A DNA stretch of 42,787 nucleotides from Alphaproteobacteria bacterium (GCA_019695395.1 JAIBAD010000012.1:1-42787), one strand, 5' to 3'. Positions 7,386 to 17,459 are shown, counted from the first letter of the stretch. Notes: generated from the letters alone by a model not told the origin. Numbers and translations are program-made.

Positions 7386-10214
7386 ATGGATTATCGCTCG
7401 ACTGTTTTTTTACCAAAGACCAATTTCCCCATGCGGGCCAATTTATCAATTAAAGAACAAGAAATTCTTGGTCATTGGCAAAAAATTGATCTTTTTCAAA
7501 AATTAAGATCTCTTTCTAAAGGAAGAAAAAAATTTATTCTTCACGATGGCCCACCTTATGCTAATGGCCATATTCATATTGGCCACGCCCTTAATAAAAT
7601 ATTGAAAGATGTGGTTAATAGATCCCAACAAATGTTGGGAAAAGATGTCTATTATATTCCAGGCTGGGATTGCCATGGCTTACCTATAGAATGGCAAATT
7701 GAACAAAATTATCGGAAAAAAGGTATTGATAAAGATAAGGTTCCTGTTTTGGAATTACGTAAAGAATGCCGTGATTCTGCAACCAATTGGATCAAAATTC
7801 AAAAAGAAGAGTTTATAAGATTAGGTGTTCTTGGTGATTGGGATAATTCCTATACCACAATGGATTTAAAAGCAGAAGCCCAAATTGCCAAAGAAATTAG
7901 TAAATTTTTATTTAATGGTGCACTTTACCGTACATCAATTCCCGTTCTTTGGTCTGTTGTTGAAAAAACCGCGCTTGCCGAAGCAGAATTAGAATATCAT
8001 GACCACACATCCCAAGCCATTTTTGTAAAATTTCCAATTCAAACATCACCCATTTTATCTAAAAATAAAACATTTATCGTTATATGGACGACCACACCTT
8101 GGACCCTTCCAGGAAACCGGGCTATTGGATATGGGGCTGATATCGACTATGCCGTTATTGACGTTAAAAAAATTGCTGAAAATAGCCGTGCTATTATTGG
8201 TGAAAAATTGGTGATAGCGGTCCCTCTTTTAGATTCTTTTGCCGAAGTTAATGGTATTATTGACTATAAAATATTAGAAAAAAAGTCTGGCAAAGATTTT
8301 AAAGATACCATCTGCCATCATCCCTTGTACCAGCATGGGTATGATTTTCCTGTTCCTCTTTTGCCTGGTGATTTTGTGACTACAGATCAGGGAACTGGAT
8401 TTGTACATATTGCACCTGGTCACGGTTTAGATGATTATCAATTAGGATGCGCCCATAATATTCCTGTTCCCCAAACTGTTGCAGCTGATGGTAGCTATTA
8501 TGATGACGTCCCACTTTTTGCTGGTAAAAAAGTTTTATATCCTAATGGTAAAGAGGGTAATGCAAATAATGCTGTTATAGAGGCTCTTATGGACCAGCAC
8601 GCCCTTTTAGCACATAATCCATTGGTACATAGCTATCCCCATAGCTGGCGCTCAAAAGCTCCCTTAATATTTCGTAACACCCCCCAATGGTTTATTAGTA
8701 TGGAAAAAAATGGATTAAGAGAAAAAGCTTTACATGCTATTGAACATGATATCCGTTTTATCCCAGAACAAGGTAAACGACGTTTATATTCAATGATCGA
8801 CCAACGTCCTGATTGGTGTATTTCAAGACAACGCGCATGGGGTGTTCCCATTCCTTTATTTCTTCATAAAAAAACCCAAGAAATTTTAAAAGATCAAAAA
8901 GTCATGGATAGAATTGTTGATATTTTTGGTAAAGAAGGATCAGATTCATGGTTTAATGGTAATCCCCAACGGTTTTTAGGATCTGAATATTCTATAGATG
9001 ATTATGACCAAGTAATGGATATTGTCGATGTGTGGTTTGAAAGTGGAACAACCCACAGTTTTGTTCTTGAATCACGCGCAGATCTTGAATGGCCATCATC
9101 CTTATATCTTGAAGGATCAGACCAACATCGAGGATGGTTTAATTCTTCTTTATTGGAAAGTTGTGGGACGCGAGGAAAAGCACCTTATAAAGCTGTATTA
9201 ACCCACGGATTTGCTCTGGACGAAATGGGAAGAAAAATGTCAAAATCACTGGGCAATGTTGTATCCCCCCATGATGTCATTAAACAATATGGTGCCGATA
9301 TTTTACGACTTTGGATTATGGCCTCTGATTATGCCGAAGATTTGCGGATTGGGCCAGAAATTTTAAAACAGCAGGCGGAACTTTATCGTAAATTACGAAA
9401 TACCTTGCGCTATTTGTTAGGTGCTTTAGAAAATTTTGATCCTAAAAAGGAATCCGTCAAAGAAGACCAAATGCCAGAACTTGAACAATGGGTTTTGCAT
9501 CGTCTTTACCAAATTGACCAAGAATTAAGGTACGTTTGTGAAAACTTTACCTTTCATCATTTTTTTACAACACTTCATCATTTTTGTGGTAATGATCTTT
9601 CTGCTTTTTATTTTGATATCCGTAAAGATAGTCTTTATTGTGATGATCCTAATAATCTTGTCAGAAAATCCGTACGCACTGTCTTTAACCACGTTTTCAA
9701 TTGTTTAACAGCGTGGCTTGCCCCAATTTTATGCTTTACCACAGAAGAAGCATGGTTAAGTTATTCTAATAAATCAACAGAAAGTGTTCATATGAGACAA
9801 TTTCCAGATATTCCATCTTCTTGGAAGAATGAGAAATTAATTGAACGCTGGGAACATATAAGAACTTTAAGACGTGTGGTTACCGGCGCCATGGAAGAAG
9901 CACGCAACCAAAAACTTATTGGATCAAGTCTCCAAGCCCACCCTATTATTTATACAAATTCTTCTTATATTGAAGCTATACAAAATTTACCTATATCTGA
10001 TATTATGATTGCATCGGATGTCACACTTTTGGATGAAGAAATCCCAAAAAATGCATTCCAATTAGATGATGTCAAAAATATTGGTGTTGTTATAAAATTA
10101 GCAGAAGGCAAAAAATGCGAACGTTGTTGGAAAATAACCAATGAAGTTGGACATCAACCCAAAGCTAATGATGTATGCCATAGATGTCATGATGTTGTTT
10201 ATAGCCAAAGTTAA
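7386..10214 (+). CDS. ileS: Isoleucyl-tRNA synthetase
   Basis: Charges tRNA-Ile. The 942 residues include the class I HIGH signature in NGHIHIGHALN (about 61-71) and the CP1 editing domain with TTTPWTLPGNRA. KMSKS occurs within DEMGRKMSKSLGN (about 614-626). A C-terminal zinc-binding tail carries C-x2-C...C-x2-C in CERCWK and CHRCHD (about 913-937), as in bacterial type 1 IleRS. That form is typically mupirocin-sensitive, but this is an inference. lspA begins five bases after the stop, a conserved coupling. Confidence 0.97.
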   Translation: MDYRSTVFLPKTNFPMRANLSIKEQEILGHWQKIDLFQKLRSLSKGRKKFILHDGPPYANGHIHIGHALNKILKDVVNRSQQMLGKDVYYIPGWDCHGLPIEWQIEQNYRKKGIDKDKVPVLELRKECRDSATNWIKIQKEEFIRLGVLGDWDNSYTTMDLKAEAQIAKEISKFLFNGALYRTSIPVLWSVVEKTALAEAELEYHDHTSQAIFVKFPIQTSPILSKNKTFIVIWTTTPWTLPGNRAIGYGADIDYAVIDVKKIAENSRAIIGEKLVIAVPLLDSFAEVNGIIDYKILEKKSGKDFKDTICHHPLYQHGYDFPVPLLPGDFVTTDQGTGFVHIAPGHGLDDYQLGCAHNIPVPQTVAADGSYYDDVPLFAGKKVLYPNGKEGNANNAVIEALMDQHALLAHNPLVHSYPHSWRSKAPLIFRNTPQWFISMEKNGLREKALHAIEHDIRFIPEQGKRRLYSMIDQRPDWCISRQRAWGVPIPLFLHKKTQEILKDQKVMDRIVDIFGKEGSDSWFNGNPQRFLGSEYSIDDYDQVMDIVDVWFESGTTHSFVLESRADLEWPSSLYLEGSDQHRGWFNSSLLESCGTRGKAPYKAVLTHGFALDEMGRKMSKSLGNVVSPHDVIKQYGADILRLWIMASDYAEDLRIGPEILKQQAELYRKLRNTLRYLLGALENFDPKKESVKEDQMPELEQWVLHRLYQIDQELRYVCENFTFHHFFTTLHHFCGNDLSAFYFDIRKDSLYCDDPNNLVRKSVRTVFNHVFNCLTAWLAPILCFTTEEAWLSYSNKSTESVHMRQFPDIPSSWKNEKLIERWEHIRTLRRVVTGAMEEARNQKLIGSSLQAHPIIYTNSSYIEAIQNLPISDIMIASDVTLLDEEIPKNAFQLDDVKNIGVVIKLAEGKKCERCWKITNEVGHQPKANDVCHRCHDVVYSQS

Positions 10215-10219
10215 GTAAC

Positions 10220-10693
10220 ATGATTTTTTATTATTCTCTTGTCCTTATTATTACGGTTATTTTTTGTGACCAAGCCACAAAATGGGTAATTCTTTCTGAA
10301 TTTTCAACATCCCCAAGAATAATTGAAGTTACCAGTTTTTTTAATATATTATTGGTTTGGAATCGTGGCGTTAGTTTTAGTTTATTTAGCTCTTCCCATC
10401 CTTATAGCCCTTGGATTTTATCGGCTGTAGCCCTTATTGTTGTGGTCATTTTATTATATTGGTTAAAAAGAACCACCCATTGTTTATCGTCCCTTGCTCT
10501 TGGTTTTATTATTGGTGGGGCAATTGGTAACATTATTGATAGATTACGCTTTCAAGCTGTTGTTGATTTTTTAGATTTTCATTTAGGTGATTATCATTGG
10601 CCAGCTTTCAATGTTGCAGACATGGCTATTACTTTTGGTATTGCTTTATTATTAATTGACGTGTGGTTTGTTAGAAAAGTATCAGAAAGATAA
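10220..10693 (+). CDS. lspA: Lipoprotein signal peptidase (signal peptidase II)
   Basis: An inner-membrane aspartic peptidase that removes signal peptides from diacylglyceryl-modified prolipoproteins. The 157-residue protein shows four hydrophobic segments. Both catalytic Asp regions are present: GNIIDRLRFQAVVDFLDF and FNVADMAITFG. DQATKW and WNRGVSFSLF are further family hallmarks. The next gene encodes a lipoprotein that would be one of its substrates. Confidence 0.95.
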   Translation: MIFYYSLVLIITVIFCDQATKWVILSEFSTSPRIIEVTSFFNILLVWNRGVSFSLFSSSHPYSPWILSAVALIVVVILLYWLKRTTHCLSSLALGFIIGGAIGNIIDRLRFQAVVDFLDFHLGDYHWPAFNVADMAITFGIALLLIDVWFVRKVSER

Positions 10694-10720
10694 TTGGTTT
10701 TATCATTGTACGAGGTATAG

Positions 10721-11290
10721 ATGGATAAAATATCTTTAACAAAATGTTTGGTTCTTGGACAATTATTGTTCATAAGTTTTGCATTAACAAGCTGCAATAA
10801 TGCTAAAGAACGTTTGGGTCTGGCCAAAAAACCACCCGATGAATTTCAAGTGGTACGACGTGCACCTTTAAGCTTACCACCCAATTTTACACAATTGCCT
10901 GAACCAACACCAGGGGCACCGCGTCCCCAAGAAGGTACCACCAAAGATCAAGCTGCGGTGGCTGTGTTTGGACCTCGTCAAGCACCTGTTGCCACAAATG
11001 GACAAACAGTTGGTGAAAGTGCGCTTCTTAATAATTTTGGTGCAGAAAATATTGATCCAACCATTCGTGAAAAAGTTGATAAAGAAACCAAAGAAATTAA
11101 TGAAGATGAAAGAAATTTTATGCAATCTTTAATTTTCTGGCGTAAAGATGAACCCCTAGGGGTCGCTGTTGATGCTGGTGAAGAGCAAAGAAGATTGGAT
11201 GAAAACGCTGCTTTAGGTAAAGCTGCCAATGAAGGAAACGTTCCAACCATTAAACGTAAACGTAAAGCTTTACTTGAAGGATTATTTTAA
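10721..11290 (+). CDS. DUF3035 lipoprotein (BamF-like)
   Basis: A 189-residue lipoprotein: Lys-bearing N-terminus, hydrophobic stretch and lipobox FALTSC with C25 as the lipidated residue. After a few residues comes the DUF3035 pattern KPPDEFQVVRRAPLSLPPNF, followed by a Pro-rich segment and a charged C-terminus. In Caulobacter a DUF3035 lipoprotein is the BamF subunit of the outer-membrane beta-barrel assembly complex. By homology this one likely sits on the inner leaflet of the outer membrane. Its place between lspA and the M16 peptidase pair is characteristic of alphaproteobacteria. Confidence 0.8.
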   Translation: MDKISLTKCLVLGQLLFISFALTSCNNAKERLGLAKKPPDEFQVVRRAPLSLPPNFTQLPEPTPGAPRPQEGTTKDQAAVAVFGPRQAPVATNGQTVGESALLNNFGAENIDPTIREKVDKETKEINEDERNFMQSLIFWRKDEPLGVAVDAGEEQRRLDENAALGKAANEGNVPTIKRKRKALLEGLF

Positions 11291-11326
11291 TTTTGTCTTT
11301 TATCCTTTCTTAAAAGAAATAACTTT

Positions 11327-12703
11327 ATGATTAAAAAGATATTTTTCTTTACTCAATTCTGTTTTTTATTTTTGGGCTTTGCTTTCAATAATATTAAACT
11401 TTGTGATGCTAAGATTTTTAACCCCATATATTTTAAACTTCCCAATGGTTTGGAAGTTGTCATGGTTATCAATCATAATATCCCAGTTGTAACCCAAATG
11501 ATTGTCTATAAAGTTGGTTCTGTAGATGAACCATTGGGTAAATCCGGATTGGCACATTTTCTTGAACATCTTATGTTTAAAGGTACCAAAAATACACCCC
11601 CTGGACTTTTTTCTAAAGAAGTTGAACTTCACGGTGGACAAGAAAATGCTTTTACAACACAGGATTACACATCTTTTTATCAAACTATTGCACGGGACAA
11701 TTTAGAAAGAATTATTGCCCTTGAAGCTGATCGCATGACCAACCTTTCTCTCCTACCGAAAGATTTAGAATTTGAACGCCAAGTTGTTTTAGAGGAACGC
11801 AATCAACGTATTGAAAACCAACCCCAAGCCCGTCTTAAACAAATGATGCAAAGCTCTTTGTTTTTAAATCATCCTTATGGAAGACCAATTATTGGTTGGG
11901 AGCACGAAATCAAAAATCTTGATCTTAAAGATATCAACAATTTTTATCACAGTTGGTATGCCCCTAATAATGCTATTCTTGTCCTTACAGGTGATTTTGA
12001 TGAACAACAAACAAGAAAATGGATTAATAAATATTATGGTCCTATTAAGCCTAAGAATTTGCCAACTAAATTAAGATTACAAGAACCACCAAGAGAAGGA
12101 ATTGAAACACTTAGTTTAACAGATCCCCAAATTCAAACTCCTTCATGGCGTCGTGAATATCTTATTTCTTTTCTATCTTCTTCTGATAAAAAATCAAAAC
12201 CTATATTTCAACTTTTTTCTGAAATCATGGGTGGTGGAGAAACAAGTAGATTGTACAAAAATATCGTTATTGACCAAAAAATTGCGACATCGGTTGGATG
12301 TTATTTTTATAGTTATAAAGATTACGCCCAATTGGGATTTTATGGACAACCCAGCAATGGTCATACAATTGATGAGGTTATTCAAGCAATCGATGCAACT
12401 ATTGATCAATTTCTTAATGAAGGAATAAGTGAAGCAGAATTAATAAGCGCGAAAAATCTTTTTTTGGCTGAATCAATTAAAATTCGTGATGATCTTAATG
12501 CCCCATCCAATATTATTGGGGTTGCGCTTGCAACAGGACAAACGATCGATGATATTGAAAACTGGGCTGAAACTATAGAGGCTGTGCAATTAGCTGATAT
12601 ACAGAAATTACTAAAACCTATTCTTAAACGCGAAAATTCTGTCAGCGGATTATTATTTCCTCAATCTCAACCATCAAATTCTTCTTTGGGCTCTTCTCAT
12701 TAA
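11327..12703 (+). CDS. M16 family zinc metallopeptidase, catalytic subunit (PqqL/processing-peptidase-like)
   Basis: A 458-residue secreted or periplasmic peptidase with a hydrophobic N-terminal signal (about residues 1-28). The inverted zinc motif H-x2-E-H is present in HFLEHLMFKG (about 78-87), and the distal Glu lies in the ALEADRM helix region about 75 residues later. Two M16 lobes are recognisable. The family includes mitochondrial processing peptidase beta and bacterial insulysin-like enzymes. The next gene, 12 bases downstream, encodes a partner without the zinc motif, so a heterodimer of one active and one inactive chain is likely. Confidence 0.92.
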   Translation: MIKKIFFFTQFCFLFLGFAFNNIKLCDAKIFNPIYFKLPNGLEVVMVINHNIPVVTQMIVYKVGSVDEPLGKSGLAHFLEHLMFKGTKNTPPGLFSKEVELHGGQENAFTTQDYTSFYQTIARDNLERIIALEADRMTNLSLLPKDLEFERQVVLEERNQRIENQPQARLKQMMQSSLFLNHPYGRPIIGWEHEIKNLDLKDINNFYHSWYAPNNAILVLTGDFDEQQTRKWINKYYGPIKPKNLPTKLRLQEPPREGIETLSLTDPQIQTPSWRREYLISFLSSSDKKSKPIFQLFSEIMGGGETSRLYKNIVIDQKIATSVGCYFYSYKDYAQLGFYGQPSNGHTIDEVIQAIDATIDQFLNEGISEAELISAKNLFLAESIKIRDDLNAPSNIIGVALATGQTIDDIENWAETIEAVQLADIQKLLKPILKRENSVSGLLFPQSQPSNSSLGSSH

Positions 12704-12715
12704 AGGTTTTAACCC

Positions 12716-14050
12716 GTGATACGTTTTATTTTTTGTTTCTTTTTCTTAAATGCTTTTTTTAATCAAACTTTGTATGCATTTGATATTCAATCTGTTAAAA
12801 GTTCTAAAAATAATATTGAAGCTTGGCTTGTTGAAGATCATTCTTTGCCTCTTATTTCTATTGCTATTGGATTTCGTGGTGGTAGCGCCCTTGATCCCGA
12901 AAAAAAACAAGGCCTAGCTTTATTTACGACATCCCTTCTGGATGAAGGTGCTGGTCAATTAGATGCCACAGCTTTCCAGCAAAAAACTAAAGATCTAGCT
13001 CTCGATCTTGATTATGTGTGTAGTAAAGATACCATTATTATTACTTTTCGTAGTCTAACAAAATATCAAAAAGAAGGTCTTGCGCTTCTAAAGAGTTCAT
13101 TAATCGAACCCAGATTTGATACAAGCGCCATCGAACGTATTCGAAGCCAACTTCTGGTCAATATAAAAAATAACCAAGGCAACCCTGGACGGATAGGAAG
13201 ACTTGCATGGCTTTCTATGAATTTTCCGGGTCATCCTTATAGCAAAGATATGACAGGTACTGCTGAAACTATTGCATCGATTGAACAAAATGATTTTAAA
13301 GAATTTTTACATAATCGTTTTACATTAGATAATATGTTTGTTGCCGTTGTAGGGGATATTGATGCCACACATCTTTCTTCGCTTCTTGATGAAACTTTTG
13401 GGGACTTACCTAAACAGTCTGCCCTTCCTATTGTACAAAATTCTATAGCAGCTGAAAGCAAAGGCGAAATTTGGTCTATTCCCAATGATATACCCCAGAG
13501 TATTATTTTATTTGGCCATGGTGGCATTAAACGTAATCATCCAGATTTTATACCAGCTGTACTGGTAAATTATATTTTAGGGGGAAGCAATTTTGATTCA
13601 CATCTTAATAATGAAATAAGAGAAAAACGTGGATTAACATATGGAATTAGCACAGATCTTGAAACCTATACACAAACAGGTCTTATTACAGGTAATGTTG
13701 CAACCCAAAGTAACAAAGTTTTAGAAACTATTGATCAGATTAAAAAAGAATGGGGTCAAATTCATGATAAAGGATTAACCCAACAAGAGCTTGATAATGC
13801 AAAAAAATATACAAGAGGATCTTTTGCCTTACAATTTAATAGCAGCATAAATATTGCTCAGACATTATTAAGATTACAATTAAATAATCTGGGCATTAAT
13901 TATATTAAAGAACGAGAAAATTTGATTAATTCTGTTACCTTAAAGGATATTAAAAGGGTTACCAGTGAAATTTTTATGCCTAATAAATTAAGTTTTGTTA
14001 TTGTAGGCAAAACCCAAGACATCCCAAATCAAAAAATACTTACCCAATAA
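12716..14050 (+). CDS. M16 family peptidase-like protein, non-catalytic partner
   Basis: A 444-residue M16 homologue with an N-terminal signal (about 1-21). At the site where the zinc motif should stand the sequence reads GLALFTTSLLDEG, so H-x2-E-H is absent and the chain cannot be a zinc peptidase. The C-terminal lobe retains the conserved R/Y region (EIREKRGLTYGISTDLETY), which binds substrate in active M16 pairs. This active/inactive arrangement resembles the beta/alpha chains of mitochondrial processing peptidase. It starts 12 bases after the active subunit. Confidence 0.92.
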   Translation: MIRFIFCFFFLNAFFNQTLYAFDIQSVKSSKNNIEAWLVEDHSLPLISIAIGFRGGSALDPEKKQGLALFTTSLLDEGAGQLDATAFQQKTKDLALDLDYVCSKDTIIITFRSLTKYQKEGLALLKSSLIEPRFDTSAIERIRSQLLVNIKNNQGNPGRIGRLAWLSMNFPGHPYSKDMTGTAETIASIEQNDFKEFLHNRFTLDNMFVAVVGDIDATHLSSLLDETFGDLPKQSALPIVQNSIAAESKGEIWSIPNDIPQSIILFGHGGIKRNHPDFIPAVLVNYILGGSNFDSHLNNEIREKRGLTYGISTDLETYTQTGLITGNVATQSNKVLETIDQIKKEWGQIHDKGLTQQELDNAKKYTRGSFALQFNSSINIAQTLLRLQLNNLGINYIKERENLINSVTLKDIKRVTSEIFMPNKLSFVIVGKTQDIPNQKILTQ

Positions 14051-14084
14051 TTTTATAAAAATTGGAATATATAGGTTAATAACC

Positions 14085-14113
14085 CTTGATTCTTTGTCTA
14101 ATTTAACCCATAT
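14085..14113 (+). promoter_or_regulatory. Putative sigma-32 (heat-shock) promoter of htpG
   Basis: CTTGATT (14085-14091) and ACCCATAT (14106-14113), separated by 14 bases, resemble the RpoH consensus CTTGAAA - N11-16 - CCCCATNT. It lies about 35 bases before the htpG ATG in the 98-base gap after the M16 genes. It would allow heat induction of htpG independent of upstream read-through. Confidence 0.6.
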
Positions 14114-14148
14114 CTCGTGCATGATTCATAATAATCGGAGCTAAAAAA

Positions 14149-16026
14149 ATGAATGATCAATCTTATGCTTTTCAAGCAGAAGTAAGCCGTCTTTTAGACA
14201 TTGTTACCCATTCTCTTTACAGTGATAAATCTGTCTTTTTGCGTGAACTTATTTCCAATGCATCAGATGCCTGTGATAAATTACGATATTTAAATTTAAC
14301 AAATACTAGCTCTGGGTCGAAACAGGTAGAATATCAAATTAAAATCATTCTGAATAAATCAGATCAAACACTTATTATTCAAGACAATGGCATTGGAATG
14401 AATCGTGATGATTTAATGTCAAATCTTGGAACTATAGCGCGAAGTGGGACAGCAAAATTTCTTAATGAAATAGAAAAAAATGATCAGAAAAATATTTCCC
14501 TTATTGGTCAGTTTGGTGTGGGTTTTTATTCCGCTTTTATGGTTGCCCACAAAGTTGATGTTTATAGTTGTAAAGCAGGTGAAACTGAAGGTTGGATTTG
14601 GAGTTCAGAGGGTAAAGGACAATTTACAATTAACCCCCAATCTGATGTTACACAAGGGACAAAAATTGTTTTACATCTAAAAAAAGATGCTAAGGAATAT
14701 TTGGAACCTGAAAGAATTAAACACATTGTTCGTCAATATTCAGACCATATTGATCTTCCAATAATTCTTGTACATGACAACCAAGAAGAAAGAATTAATA
14801 AAGCATCCGCTTTATGGAGCAGAGCAAAATCCGATATATCTGAAGATCAATATAAAGAATTTTATCATCATACAGCCCATGCTTTTGATGACCCCTGGCT
14901 TACCATGCATTTTAAAGCGGAAGGAAAAATTGAATATAGCGGGATTTTGTTTGTGCCTTCGACACGGCCCATGGATATTTTTTATCCCGAACGTCGTCAA
15001 TGGGTAAAACTTTATGTTAAACGTGTTTTTATTACAGATGATTGTAAGGATATTTTACCAACTTGGTTACGTTTTATCCGAGGTGTCGTCGATTCTGAAG
15101 ATTTACCCTTAAATATTAGTCGGGAAATGCTTCAACATAATCCTATTTTAAGTAAAATTCGTGCAGGTTTAGTTAAAAGAATTATAAATGAGCTTCAAAA
15201 AAAATCTGATCTATCCGAAGAAAATTATATTGAATTTTGGAATAATTTTGGTGCTGTTCTTAAAGAAGGATTATATGAAGATAATGAATATCATGACCAA
15301 CTTTTAGAATTAGGACGATTTGCAACTTCAGAACAAGAAAAATTAACTTCGTTATCAACCTATGTTCAAAATATGAAGCCTAATCAAGAAGCTATTTATT
15401 TCATAACAGGTGAAAATATAGACAACATAAAACGCAGTCCCCATTTAGAAGGGTTCGCCGCACGTAAAATTGATGTTTTATTGCTTTCAGATCCTATTGA
15501 TGAATTTTGGATCAACAAAATAAAGAATTATAAAGGTAAAGAATTTCAATCTATTACTAAAGGTAGCATTGATCTAAATAAAATTGCCCCTTTATCAAAA
15601 GAAGATATATCTAAAAAAAATGATACTAATTCAACAAGTCAACTTAACAATCTTGTGGCTTTATTTCGTTTAACTTTAAATGATAATGTTAAAGATGTAC
15701 GACTTTCTGAAAGATTGACCGATAGCCCAGTTTGTTTAATTGCTGATGATAATGATCTTGATATTCATTTAGAAAAAATTTTAAAGCAACACCAACAACT
15801 TCAGCATATAAGCAAACGTATTTTAGAAATTAATCCAAATCACCCTCTTATTTTAGCCCTTGCTCATGGATTAGGTCAAAATAACCAAGGAAGCAAGATT
15901 GAAGAAATGGCTTGGTTATTATTTGATCAAGCCCAACTTGCTGAAGGCGAAATTCCAAAAGATCTAAAAAAATTTAGCCAAAGATTAGGAAATATTATGC
16001 AAGGATCTTTAGCTCAAACTGATTGA
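14149..16026 (+). CDS. htpG: Hsp90-family chaperone HtpG
   Basis: A cytosolic ATP-dependent chaperone. The 625 residues carry the GHKL ATPase domain: LRELISNASDACDKLR (E and N of box N1), DNGIGMNRDDL, and GQFGVGFYSAFMV. The middle domain has RRQWVKLYVKRVFITDD and GVVDSEDLPLNISREMLQ. The C-terminal dimerisation region contains LEINPNHPLI. A candidate heat-shock promoter lies upstream. The stop is two bases from the stop of the convergent ftrD gene, with no obvious terminator between them. Confidence 0.97.
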   Translation: MNDQSYAFQAEVSRLLDIVTHSLYSDKSVFLRELISNASDACDKLRYLNLTNTSSGSKQVEYQIKIILNKSDQTLIIQDNGIGMNRDDLMSNLGTIARSGTAKFLNEIEKNDQKNISLIGQFGVGFYSAFMVAHKVDVYSCKAGETEGWIWSSEGKGQFTINPQSDVTQGTKIVLHLKKDAKEYLEPERIKHIVRQYSDHIDLPIILVHDNQEERINKASALWSRAKSDISEDQYKEFYHHTAHAFDDPWLTMHFKAEGKIEYSGILFVPSTRPMDIFYPERRQWVKLYVKRVFITDDCKDILPTWLRFIRGVVDSEDLPLNISREMLQHNPILSKIRAGLVKRIINELQKKSDLSEENYIEFWNNFGAVLKEGLYEDNEYHDQLLELGRFATSEQEKLTSLSTYVQNMKPNQEAIYFITGENIDNIKRSPHLEGFAARKIDVLLLSDPIDEFWINKIKNYKGKEFQSITKGSIDLNKIAPLSKEDISKKNDTNSTSQLNNLVALFRLTLNDNVKDVRLSERLTDSPVCLIADDNDLDIHLEKILKQHQQLQHISKRILEINPNHPLILALAHGLGQNNQGSKIEEMAWLLFDQAQLAEGEIPKDLKKFSQRLGNIMQGSLAQTD

Positions 16027-16028
16027 TA

Positions 16029-17438
16029 TTACCATCCCCAAAAAAGGAGCCACCACCCGATGTTGATATAAACAATGGCACTACCAATCCATGTCATCGC
16101 AAAAAATTGTCTAGTTAATGAAATTTTATAGAAACGTAAAATATCCCACCCTAATTTTAAACTATATAAACTACTTGTGACTAGAAAAAATAGTCTTAAA
16201 TAACTTACCCAAAATAAGGGAATTTCTTCAAGTTTAAGAAATGTTATGGTGAGAGCTGATAAACCCAAAAATACACCACAACCGGCCAAAGGAATTAGAC
16301 TTTGAGATAAATGATAAACTTTTTTCCATTCGAAATTGTCTATCATAAAAATAGCATTTATTATTAAAAATAGAAGCACAAACCCAACACTGCATGCTGT
16401 CCCAAGAATATAAAAAATAATTAATGCCCCATCCAATAAATTAAAAACATCATTATTTTCAGAATATGATGTTAATATCCACCATGGTGTCTGGATATCA
16501 AGTGGCCATAAAATATTATGGTTAACTAACCAAACTGCCACATATTGTTTAAGATCAATAAACCAAGGGCTGCGGGTCCAATGAAATGCACCCATAGCAA
16601 GCCCAATAAGACCAAAACAAATTAAAATTGTTTCCCAAATGCCGTCTTTATGATTAATAAAATTAACAATTTCTTGGGCAGAAGAACGCCAAGAAAGATT
16701 AATAGCATCACGATGGCCACTACATCTTGTACACATATGACATTCTGACGCACCCTCCATCTGACGTAAAGGAATTAAAGGTGCGCAGTTTGGTGTATCT
16801 TTCTTTGTAATTTTGTGGTCATACGTGAATTTTTCCCATGCATGATGATCAACCTTAAAATGTAAAGGTGATAAGCGCGCCATAAGATTAAAAACACCAT
16901 TAACTGGACACAAATACCGGCACCAAATACGTTTTTCGCGCCCATATAAGAAACCAATGACAATAGCTGCCAATGTTGAGCCACCTAAAATAAGCAAGGT
17001 AGGTTTGGGATATTGATAAACACTTACCAATTGGCCATAAATTGTTGTGCAAGCAAAAGCAACAAAGGGCCACCCACGCCAGCGTATCCAATGGGGAATT
17101 GCACCTTGACGTCCATAACGGCTTGCCCATTCTGTCAATGTACCTTCAGGGCATAATACCCCACACCAAACGCGTCCTAAAAAAACCATAGACAATAAAA
17201 CAAAAGGCCACCATATTCCCCAGAAAAGAAACTGTGAAAATAAAGTTAAATTTTTATAGAAATGAATTTCATCTAATGGTAAAGGTAAAAAAGCAGGAAC
17301 CACAATCAGGAATAGATAAAAGAAGACAATAAGCCATTGTATATAATAAATGACTGTTAATTTATTTTTCGCCCAATGACCTATTTTAGCCAGAATTGGT
17401 GCAGGCAATAGAGTAGATAAAGGAAATACCATGTCCAA
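16029..17438 (-). CDS. ftrD: FtrD-like membrane polyferredoxin (4Fe-4S) of iron uptake system
   Basis: A 469-residue multi-spanning membrane protein with ferredoxin-like cysteine groups: WCGVLCPEG near residue 91, WCRYLCPVNG near 172 and CHMCTRCSG near 235. This is the NapH/CcoG-like architecture seen in FtrD of Brucella and Bordetella, where it is thought to pass electrons across the membrane during high-affinity iron uptake. It is the last gene of the ftrABCD operon, 21 bases after ftrC. Function is assigned from domain and operon context; exact cofactor content is unproven. Confidence 0.85.
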   Translation of the reverse strand: MDMVFPLSTLLPAPILAKIGHWAKNKLTVIYYIQWLIVFFYLFLIVVPAFLPLPLDEIHFYKNLTLFSQFLFWGIWWPFVLLSMVFLGRVWCGVLCPEGTLTEWASRYGRQGAIPHWIRWRGWPFVAFACTTIYGQLVSVYQYPKPTLLILGGSTLAAIVIGFLYGREKRIWCRYLCPVNGVFNLMARLSPLHFKVDHHAWEKFTYDHKITKKDTPNCAPLIPLRQMEGASECHMCTRCSGHRDAINLSWRSSAQEIVNFINHKDGIWETILICFGLIGLAMGAFHWTRSPWFIDLKQYVAVWLVNHNILWPLDIQTPWWILTSYSENNDVFNLLDGALIIFYILGTACSVGFVLLFLIINAIFMIDNFEWKKVYHLSQSLIPLAGCGVFLGLSALTITFLKLEEIPLFWVSYLRLFFLVTSSLYSLKLGWDILRFYKISLTRQFFAMTWIGSAIVYINIGWWLLFWGW

Positions 17439-17459
17439 AACTAAAAATAATAATGATTA

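Noticed and set aside
11877-12428. Additional ORFs in other frames within the first M16 gene
   Set aside because: They overlap a well-matched M16 coding frame, lack family similarity and have no good ribosome sites; they are shadows.
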